This document shows positions 1 through 5,629 of a stretch of DNA of 6,906 bases, one piece after another (position 1 is the stretch's first letter; each line of letters starts with the position of its first letter). The stretch lies in NCBI GenBank assembly GCA_025924275.1, contig JAICEH010000113.1, positions 1 to 6,906 on the forward strand, written 5' to 3'. A model generated the notes under the pieces. That model was not told the origin of the DNA and searched no databases. It saw only the letters and a program-made list of their open reading frames with translations. The position numbers were made by a program, and so were the translations under genes. Source of the stretch: Gemmatimonadales bacterium (lineage in GTDB: Bacteria; Gemmatimonadota; Gemmatimonadetes; Gemmatimonadales; GWC2-71-9).

Positions 1-405
1 CCGCTCCTCCCGGAGCGCGAAGGGCCGGCTGGCGAAGGACCCGGCCTGCGGCTGGCGCCAGTCGGACGGGGCGGCGAGCTCCCCGTGCGGCACCACCCCC
101 GCCCGGAGCCCCGGCACGTCCCTGAGGAGCGCCAGCGCCACGTCGGTGCCCTGGACCCGGACCAGGCGGGCCGCGCCGGGGGAATCGGTGCACGCCTCGG
201 TGACGCTCTCCAGCGACACCCGGACGGCGGCCAGCCGGTCGGCTTCGCCCCCGGCGAGCAGGGCCAGCCAGCTCCCCCGCGCATCGGCGGGAACCGCGCC
301 GGCCTCGTACGGACCGCCGGGGAGGAGGAGGTCCTGCGCCTCGAGCGGTGCCACGGCGCACGCCACGGCGAGGCCCGCCGCCGCCACCCGGTTGAAGGAC
401 TCCAT
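1..405 (-). CDS. Secreted protein of unknown function, N-terminal part (cut by left edge)
   Basis: Reading leftward from an ATG at 405, the frame stays open for 135 codons to base 1, so the gene continues beyond the window. A GGAGG ribosome-binding site (complement of 411-415) sits 5 bases before the ATG and supports this start. Residues 1-23 look like a Sec signal peptide: a short N-region with Arg6, an Ala/Val-rich core (about 7-20), and a probable signal peptidase I cut after Leu-Glu-Ala at 23/24, before Gln-Asp. The mature part seen (about 112 residues) is a mixed, soluble-looking sequence with no membrane helix, metal motif or catalytic signature that I can name. It contains a run of alternating hydrophobic and acidic residues around 50-100 and a Trp-Arg-Gln-Pro-Gln segment near 115. 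Periplasmic or exported location is inferred from the signal; function is unknown. It is transcribed divergently from the lipoprotein gene at 496. Confidence 0.75.
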   Translation of the reverse strand, partial: MESFNRVAAAGLAVACAVAPLEAQDLLLPGGPYEAGAVPADARGSWLALLAGGEADRLAAVRVSLESVTEACTDSPGAARLVRVQGTDVALALLRDVPGLRAGVVPHGELAAPSDWRQPQAGSFASRPFALREER

Positions 406-484
406 GCCCGCCTCCGCCGTTCGTGTCCCTGACGGGCTTGCGCCAAACCCCTCCCGCCCCCGCCAAGCCGCCGAGCCGCCCACC

Positions 485-490
485 TATATT
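485..490 (+). promoter_or_regulatory. Candidate -10 box (TATATT) for the lipoprotein gene, implying a leaderless mRNA
   Basis: TATATT matches the sigma-70 -10 consensus at 5 of 6 positions and stands out in a very GC-rich 90-base gap (406-495). Only 5 bases separate it from the ATG at 496, so transcription starting 6-8 bases downstream of the box would begin at or next to the start codon. No Shine-Dalgarno sequence is present between the box and the ATG, which agrees with leaderless translation. No convincing -35 hexamer lies 16-18 bases upstream, which weakens the call. The same AT-rich patch read on the other strand could serve the divergent secreted-protein gene. Confidence 0.4.
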
Positions 491-495
491 CCCGG

Positions 496-1026
496 ATGCC
501 CCGCCTCCCCGCCGTCCTCGCCCTCCTCCTCGCCGCCTGCGGCGGCCAGGCCCAGGAGCCTGTCCGGATGCCGGCCCCGATCCCTGCCTCGCCCGGGCCG
601 CTCCGCGGGCTCGACTCGGCGGAGGTCGAGGCGCTCCGCGCCGGCGACGGGATGGGGCAGGCGCGGGCCGCCGAGCTGAACGGCCGGCCGGGACCGAAGC
701 ACGTGCTCGAGCTGGCCGACTCGCTGGGGCTCTCCCCCGAGCAGCGCGCCCGCGTGGAGGAGGTCCGGGCCCGGATGCTCGCCGCCGCCCGTCCCCTCGG
801 GGCGGAAATCCTGGCCGGCGAGGCGGGCCTCGAGTCCGCCTTCCGGGAGGAGGCGATGGACGACGCCGAGCTGGCCCGCCGGGTGAAGGCGCTGGCGGAG
901 CAGCGGGGGCGCCTCCGCCTGGTCCACCTCCAGGCCCACCTCGAGACCTCGGCCCTCCTCACCCCGGCCCAGCGCGAGCAATACTATCAACTACGCAAGC
1001 CATCTCCGACCCCCGCCCACCACTAG
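496..1026 (+). CDS. Spy/CpxP-like periplasmic lipoprotein with LTxxQ-type motifs
   Basis: This 176-residue protein begins with a very short lipoprotein signal: hydrophobic residues 4-14, then lipobox Leu12-Ala-Ala-Cys15 followed by Gly-Gly, so it is probably lipid-anchored facing the periplasm. A Pro-rich linker (22-35) follows. The segment GMGQARAAELNGRPGPKHVL (52-71) leads into a helix ending in LGLSPEQ (77-83); a second motif, LLTPAQ (154-159), lies near the C-terminus. Paired L-(T/S)-x-x-Q motifs in an all-helical domain are the hallmark of the Spy/CpxP superfamily, whose members act as periplasmic chaperones or as stress and metal sensors. The Gly-Met-Gly, Ala-Glu-Leu-Asn-Gly, Pro-Gly-Pro and His-Val-Leu-Glu-Leu-Ala spacing resembles a sub-family annotated as periplasmic heavy-metal sensor or Spy/CpxP refolding chaperone. 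Metal binding is not shown; His69, His142 and His146 are possible ligands. No SD precedes the ATG. The gene converges with the oxidoreductase on the other strand, so the two are not co-transcribed. Confidence 0.88.
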   Translation: MPRLPAVLALLLAACGGQAQEPVRMPAPIPASPGPLRGLDSAEVEALRAGDGMGQARAAELNGRPGPKHVLELADSLGLSPEQRARVEEVRARMLAAARPLGAEILAGEAGLESAFREEAMDDAELARRVKALAEQRGRLRLVHLQAHLETSALLTPAQREQYYQLRKPSPTPAHH

Positions 1027-1039
1027 CCCTCCTCCCGCC

Positions 1040-1071
1040 TTCCCGTCTTCCCGTCTTCCCGTCTTCCCGTC
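1040..1071. repeat. Four perfect tandem copies of the octamer TTCCCGTC
   Basis: Copies lie at 1040-1047, 1048-1055, 1056-1063 and 1064-1071 with no mismatch. A degenerate unit (CTCCCGCC, two mismatches) precedes them at 1032-1039, and the flanks stay pyrimidine-rich on the plus strand, making about 60 bases that are almost all C/T with isolated G. The array fills most of the 52 bases between the convergent stops at 1026 and 1079. It has no dyad symmetry and no T-run after a stem, so it is not an intrinsic terminator. It could be a slippage-prone microsatellite-like tract, or a copy of a dispersed intergenic repeat. Confidence 0.95.
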
Positions 1072-1078
1072 GTCCCCC

Positions 1079-3934
1079 TCACCCCCTCCTCGTCGCCTCC
1101 TCCAGCGCCGCCGCGATCGGCACCCAGGGCCGGCCCGTGCTCCGCGCCAGGCCGATCTCGCAGGTGCGGTTGGCGCTGACGCAGAGGTCCGGCGGGAGCG
1201 CGGCCATCCGTGCGGCGACCGGCGCCAGCGCACTCGCCGTGAGCTCCGGCCGGAGGAAGCCGCGGTCCCCGGCGAAGCCGCAGCAGGTGGGGACCGCCGG
1301 CAACACCACCTCCTCCCCCAGCGCCCGCGCCAGCGCCTCGACCTGGGGGACGTGCCCCATCTCCCACGTGGCGCAGGGCGGATGGGCCGCCACCCGCGCC
1401 ACGCGGCGGGCCGCCGGGAGCCGCGGGAGCACCACGTCCGCCAGCCACTCCACCGAGTCGAGGATCCGGAGCCGGTCGAACTGCGCCCGGGCCTCGGCCG
1501 GGAGTGCGGCCCGGGAGACCCGGAGCCCCTGGGTGCAGGACGCCCCGTCCACCACCACTGGCAGCCGCCCCTCCTCCGAGTGCCGCCAGAGGAAGGCGAG
1601 CGTCCGCTCCGCAGCCACGGCCTCGCCTTCCGGGAAGCCCTTCGAGTGCCAGGGCGTGCCGCAGCAGGTGCCGCCGAGGTCCGCCGGCAGGCGGAGCCGG
1701 AGGCCGGCCCGCTCCGCCAGGCGAAGCGTCGCTTCCGGCGCCGGCAGCGCGCCCGGACCGGCTGGGCCGAAGATCCGGAGGGTGCAGGATGGCCAGTAGA
1801 GGGCGTCGGGGTCCGGCGGATCCGCCGCGGGGAGCCGGCCCGCGGGGTGCGGAGTGCCGGGAAGCCAGGCCGGTACCCACTCCGGCCCCAGCAGCCGGCG
1901 GAGGACGGCCGTGAGTCCCGGCATGGCGCGGGGGCCGGCCAGCCTTTCCAGGGCGTGCCCGGCGCCGAGGAGGCCGCGGGCCAGTCGCTCCGCCCCGCCC
2001 CAGCGGGCTGCCGCGGCGGCGGCCGCCCGGCGGCGCCAGCGCGGGTGCGCGTGGACCCGGAACTCCTTCACCAGGGCACCGGTGTCGATCGCCATCGGGC
2101 AGACCGTCTGGCAGAGCCCGTCCCCGGCGCAGGTGTCGAGCCCGGCGTAGCGCCAGTCCGCCGCCAGCTCCCGGTAGGCCGTCCCCGCCGCCGGGTCGTC
2201 CCGCAGCCGGGCCAGCTCGCGCCGCACCACGATCCGCTGCCGGGGCGAGAGGGTGAGCTCCCGGCTGGGGCAGACCTTCTCGCAGAACCCGCACTCGATG
2301 CAGCGGTCGGCCTCGACCTCGATCTCCGGCAGCGCCTTGAGGTGATCGAGGTGGGCCCGTGGGTGCGCCGGCAGGATCACCCCGGGGTTGAGCAGCCCGC
2401 GCGGGTCGCAGAGCGCCTTGAGCCGGCGCATCAGGCCCATCGCCTCCGCGCCCCATTCCGCCTCCACGAAGGGCGCCACGTTGCGGCCGGTGCCGTGCTC
2501 CGCCTTGAGCGCGCCGTCGTACCGCCCCACCACCAGCTCGGCCACCGCGTCCATCATCCGCTCGTAGCGCGCGGTGTCGGCCGGCGTCCGGAACGCCTGG
2601 TTCAGGACGAAGTGCAGGTTCCCGTCCTTCGCGTGGCCGTAGATGATCGCGTCGTGGTACCCGTGCGCCTCGAGCAGGCCCCGCAGGTCGGTGGCCGCGT
2701 CCGCCAGCCGCTCCACCGGGAAGGTCACGTCCTCGATGATGGCCGTGGTCCCGCTCGGCCGCGGCACCGCCACCGCCGGATAGAGTCCCTCCCGCACGTG
2801 CCAGATCTGCGCGATCGCCCCGGCATCCCGGGTGAACCGCGCGACGCCCTCGATCGGCAGCCGCGCGGCCGCCGCGGTGGCTGCGGCCTCGAAGCCGTCC
2901 AGCTCCGCCGCGCTGTCGGCCTGGAACTCCACCAGGAGTGCCGCCGAGCCGGGCACCAGCCGGGCGGCGTCGATCGGGATGCCCGGCCTCCCGGTCACGG
3001 CGACGATCGACGCCCAGTCCATCAGCTCGAGCGCCCGCGCCCCCGCCTCGCGGAAGGGCACGATGGCGGCGCAGGCGGCGTGCAGGCCGGGGAAGGCGAG
3101 CAGGGCGGTGAGCCGGTGCGGCAGCGCGGGCACGGTCCGGAGTGCTACCTCCGCGGTGAAGGCCAGCGTGCCCTCCGAGCCGACCAGCAGGTGGCTCAGG
3201 ATGTCGAGCGGTCGCTCGAAGTCGAGCAGCGCGTTGAGCCCGTAGCCGACCGTGTTCTTCATCCGGTACTTCCGCCGCACCCGATCGGCCAGCGCCCGGT
3301 CGGCAAGGAGGTCGCGCCGGAGCGCCAGCAGGCCCTCCGCGAGCCCGGGCTCCGCGGCGCGGAAGCGCTCCTCCGCGCCGGGGGCGGCGGTGTCCACCAG
3401 GGTGCCGGACGGCAGCAGGAAGGTGATGGACTCGAGGGTGTGATAGGCGTTCTGCTCCACGCCGCAGCACATCCCGCTCGAGTTGTTGGCGACGATGCCG
3501 CCCACGGTGCACGAGTTGATGCTCGCCGGGTCGGGCCCGATCCGGCGCCCGTGCCGCGCCAGCACCCGGTTCACGTCCCCGCCGATCATTCCCGGCTGCA
3601 TCCGGACCAGCCGCCCCTCGGCCTCCACCGACATCTCGCGCCAGAACCGGCGGACCTCCACCAGCACGCCGTCGGTCACGGCCTGCCCGCAGAAGCTGGT
3701 CCCGCCCGACCGGAAGGTGAGCGGCACCCCGTGCCGCGCGGTGGCTCCGAGGAGCCCCCGCACCTCGTCCACCCCGCGCGCCAGCACCACCGCCAGGGGG
3801 ACCAGGCGGTAGCAGGACGCGTCGGAGGCGAAGGCGATCCGTTCGAGGGGCCGGACGAGGAGGCGGCGGGGGTCGGGCACCAGCCGGCGGAGGTCGGCCA
3901 GGAGGGCCGGCGGCACCGGGGGGAGGGGCGGCAT
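1079..3934 (-). CDS. FAD-binding and Fe-S-binding oxidoreductase, Dld-II-type D-lactate dehydrogenase or related D-2-hydroxyacid dehydrogenase
   Basis: This 951-residue single-chain enzyme has three parts. Residues about 35-255 form an FAD-binding PCMH fold, with RSGGTSFCGQAVTDG (75-89), IGPDPASIN (132-140), GGIVANNSSG (145-154) and VGSEGTLAF (251-259). Residues about 260-520 form the FAD-oxidase C-terminal domain with the metal/substrate motif GHAKDGNLHF (433-442) and EHGTGRN (479-485). A ferredoxin-like segment follows: a complete CxxCxxCxxxCP (Cys545, 548, 551, 555) and a second motif CxxDxxCxxxCP (Cys602, Asp605, Cys608, Cys612). Two CCG domains end the chain (CCG at 757-759 and 884-886, with partner Cys717, 800, 854 and 925). 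This order and length match Dld-II and are like the larger YdiJ, enzymes that oxidise D-lactate or D-2-hydroxyglutarate and pass electrons to the respiratory chain. Substrate cannot be fixed from sequence. There is no signal peptide or membrane helix, so it is probably cytoplasmic or peripheral on the inner face. The ATG at 3934 is preferred: a GTG at 4024 would add a 30-residue Arg-rich tail lying over the divergent promoter. The SD is weak (GGGGA, 12 bases off). Confidence 0.93.
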   Translation of the reverse strand: MPPLPPVPPALLADLRRLVPDPRRLLVRPLERIAFASDASCYRLVPLAVVLARGVDEVRGLLGATARHGVPLTFRSGGTSFCGQAVTDGVLVEVRRFWREMSVEAEGRLVRMQPGMIGGDVNRVLARHGRRIGPDPASINSCTVGGIVANNSSGMCCGVEQNAYHTLESITFLLPSGTLVDTAAPGAEERFRAAEPGLAEGLLALRRDLLADRALADRVRRKYRMKNTVGYGLNALLDFERPLDILSHLLVGSEGTLAFTAEVALRTVPALPHRLTALLAFPGLHAACAAIVPFREAGARALELMDWASIVAVTGRPGIPIDAARLVPGSAALLVEFQADSAAELDGFEAAATAAAARLPIEGVARFTRDAGAIAQIWHVREGLYPAVAVPRPSGTTAIIEDVTFPVERLADAATDLRGLLEAHGYHDAIIYGHAKDGNLHFVLNQAFRTPADTARYERMMDAVAELVVGRYDGALKAEHGTGRNVAPFVEAEWGAEAMGLMRRLKALCDPRGLLNPGVILPAHPRAHLDHLKALPEIEVEADRCIECGFCEKVCPSRELTLSPRQRIVVRRELARLRDDPAAGTAYRELAADWRYAGLDTCAGDGLCQTVCPMAIDTGALVKEFRVHAHPRWRRRAAAAAAARWGGAERLARGLLGAGHALERLAGPRAMPGLTAVLRRLLGPEWVPAWLPGTPHPAGRLPAADPPDPDALYWPSCTLRIFGPAGPGALPAPEATLRLAERAGLRLRLPADLGGTCCGTPWHSKGFPEGEAVAAERTLAFLWRHSEEGRLPVVVDGASCTQGLRVSRAALPAEARAQFDRLRILDSVEWLADVVLPRLPAARRVARVAAHPPCATWEMGHVPQVEALARALGEEVVLPAVPTCCGFAGDRGFLRPELTASALAPVAARMAALPPDLCVSANRTCEIGLARSTGRPWVPIAAALEEATRRG

Positions 3935-3978
3935 GGCGAAACTTCGTCCCCGGGGCCGCGCGCCGGCAATGGCCCCCC

Positions 3979-4006
3979 TTGACCGCGCCCGGTCCGGGGG
4001 TACTCT
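3979..4006 (+). promoter_or_regulatory. Sigma-70-like promoter of the HxlR regulator gene
   Basis: TTGACC (3979-3984, 5 of 6 matches to TTGACA) and TACTCT (4001-4006, 4 of 6 matches to TATAAT) are separated by 16 bases. Transcription would start near 4013, giving a leader of about 23 bases that includes GGGGAAG just before the ATG at 4036. Spacing, position and leader length all agree, making this the best promoter candidate in the window. Confidence 0.6.
3981..3994. promoter_or_regulatory. Palindrome GACCG-N4-CGGTC overlapping the promoter
   Basis: A perfect 5-base inverted repeat with a 4-base spacer (GACCG at 3981-3985, CGGTC at 3990-3994) covers the end of the -35 box and the start of the promoter spacer. 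HxlR proteins bind DNA as dimers at dyad sites, often in their own promoters, so this is a possible autorepression operator. The arms are short and G/C-rich, so chance occurrence is a real alternative. Confidence 0.3.
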
Positions 4007-4035
4007 CCACTCCGAAACTTTCACCCGGGGAAGCT

Positions 4036-4365
4036 ATGATGCGGCCATTCCGGTTCCGCGGCACCCAGTACCTGGACCACGCCGAGATCGCCATCGAGGC
4101 GCTGGGCGGCAAGTGGAAGCCCCCGATCCTGGCGCTCCTGGCCGAGGGTCCCCAGCGCTACGTGGACCTGGAGGCCGCCCTGGGGGACATCACCCCGCCG
4201 ATGCTGGTGCGCCAGCTCCGCCAGCTCGAGCGGGAGGGCCTGGTGGAGCGCGACTCCCAGCCGCGCCACGTGGAGTACAGCCTGACCCGCCTCGGCCGGA
4301 GCGTGCTCCCGATCGTGGCCCACCTCCGGGAGTGGGGCCGCCGGTACCGCGCCGCCGCCCGCTGA
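4036..4365 (+). CDS. HxlR-family winged helix-turn-helix transcriptional regulator
   Basis: This 109-residue protein is almost entirely one HxlR domain. IAIEALGGKWKPPILALLAE (18-37) matches the family's signature helix (usually A-x-x-x-I-G-G-K-W). The recognition region follows as ITPPMLVRQLRQLEREGLVE (52-71), then a wing ending in HVEYSLTRLGRSVLPIV (78-94) and a C-terminal dimerisation helix with Trp100-Gly101. Family members act as dimeric repressors or activators that often respond to aldehydes, quinones, diamide or other electrophiles, many through a conserved N-terminal Cys. Here there is no cysteine at all, so thiol sensing by the protein itself is excluded. Start: ATG at 4036 or the adjacent ATG at 4039, with GGGGAAG 4-7 bases upstream; upstream extension would run through the promoter. 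The gene is divergent from the flavin/Fe-S oxidoreductase and lies upstream of the RND adaptor on the same strand, so either or both may be targets. This is inferred from position only. Confidence 0.93.
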   Translation: MMRPFRFRGTQYLDHAEIAIEALGGKWKPPILALLAEGPQRYVDLEAALGDITPPMLVRQLRQLEREGLVERDSQPRHVEYSLTRLGRSVLPIVAHLREWGRRYRAAAR

Positions 4366-4404
4366 CCCTCCCCGGGCCCACCGGCCGCGAATCCGTGGAG
4401 GGAG

Positions 4405-4423
4405 CCGGCGGCTGCAACGCCGG
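4405..4423 (+). other. Stem-loop in the hxlR-adaptor gap (possible weak terminator or attenuating hairpin)
   Basis: CCGGCG (4405-4410) and CGCCGG (4418-4423) form a perfect 6-bp stem with a 7-base loop. A second, weaker 4-bp stem (CCCG 4425-4428, CGGG 4440-4443) is followed by TTTCTT (4444-4449), a poor U-tract. The hairpin could reduce read-through from the regulator gene into the pump operon. I found no strong sigma-70 promoter in the rest of 4366-4495, so how the adaptor gene is transcribed is open. Confidence 0.3.
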
Positions 4424-4485
4424 TCCCGATTCGAGCGTACGGGTTTCTTGCACCCCGAAGCGCCCCCGTCACCCTCGAGTCGCGC

Positions 4486-4492
4486 GAGGAAG
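4486..4492 (+). promoter_or_regulatory. Ribosome-binding site that fixes the adaptor start at a TTG
   Basis: GAGGAAG lies 3 bases (GAGG core, 6 bases) before TTG at 4496. The two other in-frame candidates, TTG at 4448 and GTG at 4508, have no comparable purine-rich site at a workable distance. Confidence 0.55.
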
Positions 4493-4495
4493 CCG

Positions 4496-5629
4496 TTGTC
4501 CCGAGCCGTGAACCTCCCCGTCCGCCTCCGCTTCCCCGGCCTTGCCGTCCTGGCGGCCGCCGCCCTCGCCGCCTGCGGCGGCAACGACGGCGCCGCCGCG
4601 CGGGCCGCCCCGGAGGAGCCGGTGATCCCGGTCGAGGTGGCCGTGGCCTCGCTCGGGGAGGCCGCGCGGGTCGTGACCGTGACCGGCGCGGTGGAGCCGA
4701 TCCGGAGCGTCGGGATCAACAGCCAGCTCTCCGGGGCCGTTCTCCAGCTGGGGGTCGAGGAGGGGAGCCGGGTCTCGGCCGGGGCGGTGCTGGCCCGGCT
4801 CGACGACCGCGAGCTGGCCGCCCAGCTCACCAGCGCCGAGACCGCCCTCGAGGTGGCGCGGCGGACCGTCGAGCGCGCCGAGCGGCTCCGGGAGCAGGCC
4901 TACATCACCGAAGCGGAGTACGACCGGGACCGCGCCGCCTTCATCGCCGCCGAGGCGGTGCGGAACCAGCTCCGCACCCGGGTGGGCTATGCCACGGTCC
5001 GCTCGCCCGTCACCGGGGTCGTCCTCGAGAAGCGGATCGAGGCGGGCGACATCGTCGCCGCCCAGACCCGGCTCTTCACCATCGGCGACGTCTCGACGCT
5101 GGTGGTGCGCGTGCCGGTGTCCGAGCTCGACGTGAGCGCCCTCGCCACCGGCGACTCGGTCCCGGTGGCCCTCGACGCGCTCGCCGGCCGGCCGCTCGCC
5201 GGGCGGATCCGCCGGATCTTCCCCTCCGCCGACACCGTCACCCGGCTGGTCCCGGTCGAGGTGGCCCTCACCGGCGTCGCCGCCCGCGAGGCCCGCCCCG
5301 GGTACCTCGCCCGGCTCACCTTCCGGCTCCGGCCGCGCCTCGGCGTGCTCCTCGTGCCGGCGGGCGCCGTCGTGGAGGGCGCCGGCGGGGCGGCGGTGTA
5401 CGTCGTCGCGAACGGCCGCGCCGCCCGGCGGACGGTGCGCCGGGGGGACGTCTTCCAGGGCCGGGTGGAGATTCGTGAGGGGCTGGCATCCGGCGACACC
5501 GTGGTGGTGGCGGGGGCGGGCATGCTCCGCGACGGCGCCGCGGTCCGCATCGTCTCCAGCCCGGCACCGCCACCGCCGGGCGAACCCACGGGGGCCGGGC
5601 CGGCCCCGTCGGACGGGGAGGGGCGGTGA
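4496..5629 (+). CDS. RND efflux periplasmic adaptor lipoprotein (HlyD/AcrA-like membrane fusion protein)
   Basis: From the TTG at 4496 the protein is 377 residues. A basic N-region (Arg3, 10, 12) and a hydrophobic stretch lead to lipobox Leu24-Ala-Ala-Cys27 followed by Gly-Gly, so it is probably an inner-membrane-anchored lipoprotein like AcrA. The layout is typical of the family: first half of a lipoyl/barrel-sandwich domain (about 70-105, GINSQLSGAV then VEEGSRVSAG), a short alpha-helical hairpin (about 107-160, with YITEAEYDRD at the turn), and the returning lipoyl half with YATVRSPVTGVV (165-176). A beta-barrel domain follows (about 195-285), then a membrane-proximal domain (about 290-355) and a Pro/Gly-rich tail. 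Adaptors bridge the RND pump to an outer-membrane TolC-like channel. The stop codon overlaps the GTG of the RND gene by 4 bases, which makes translational coupling and a shared job nearly certain. The substrate is unknown; a Gly-Asn-Asp-Gly linker and no His/Met-rich segment give no hint of metal specificity. Confidence 0.94.
   Translation: MSRAVNLPVRLRFPGLAVLAAAALAACGGNDGAAARAAPEEPVIPVEVAVASLGEAARVVTVTGAVEPIRSVGINSQLSGAVLQLGVEEGSRVSAGAVLARLDDRELAAQLTSAETALEVARRTVERAERLREQAYITEAEYDRDRAAFIAAEAVRNQLRTRVGYATVRSPVTGVVLEKRIEAGDIVAAQTRLFTIGDVSTLVVRVPVSELDVSALATGDSVPVALDALAGRPLAGRIRRIFPSADTVTRLVPVEVALTGVAAREARPGYLARLTFRLRPRLGVLLVPAGAVVEGAGGAAVYVVANGRAARRTVRRGDVFQGRVEIREGLASGDTVVVAGAGMLRDGAAVRIVSSPAPPPPGEPTGAGPAPSDGEGR

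Larger units (their letters stand above)
3937..4020. promoter_or_regulatory. Repeated word CGAAACTT in the divergent intergenic region (candidate operator pair)
   Basis: CGAAACTT occurs at 3937-3944, two bases upstream of the minus-strand ATG, and again at 4013-4020, at the predicted transcription start of the regulator gene. The right copy extends to GAAACTTTC (4014-4022), a perfect inverted repeat with one central base; the left copy lacks the final TTC match. Copies are in the same orientation, 76 bases apart. A shared 8-base word with three A and two T is unlikely to be common in DNA this GC-rich, and its placement next to both divergent genes suggests a binding site, possibly for the HxlR protein encoded here. 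No binding evidence exists in the sequence itself. Confidence 0.35.

Noticed and set aside
1040..1071. Octamer array considered as a CRISPR or as a rho-independent terminator.
   Set aside because: Units are 8 bases with no spacers, and there is no dyad symmetry or T-run.
423..1799. A 458-codon plus-strand frame spanning the lipoprotein gene and the repeat.
   Set aside because: It crosses two real genes in other frames, is extremely Pro/Arg-rich and has no domain.
1352..3982. An 876-codon open frame on the plus strand, antisense to the oxidoreductase, and another long minus-strand frame across 1023-4112.
   Set aside because: Both are rich in Arg, Pro, Gly and Ala with no domain, as expected for shadow frames in GC-rich DNA. 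The frame at 1079-3934 carries dense, ordered family motifs.
3935..4024. GTG at 4024 as start of the oxidoreductase, adding 30 residues.
   Set aside because: The extension is Arg/Pro-rich, covers the regulator promoter and palindrome, and the family domain begins shortly after the ATG at 3934.
4366..4402. CCCTCC (4366-4371) and GGAGGG (4397-4402) as a terminator stem after the regulator gene.
   Set aside because: The 25-base loop is long, the stem is only 6 bp and no U-tract follows; such pairs arise easily by chance at this GC content.
4448..4510. Alternative adaptor starts: TTG at 4448 and GTG at 4508.
   Set aside because: Neither has a suitable ribosome-binding site. The first also adds a 16-residue Pro/Ser/Arg tail before the signal peptide. 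The GTG at 4508 would still keep the lipobox and cannot be fully excluded.
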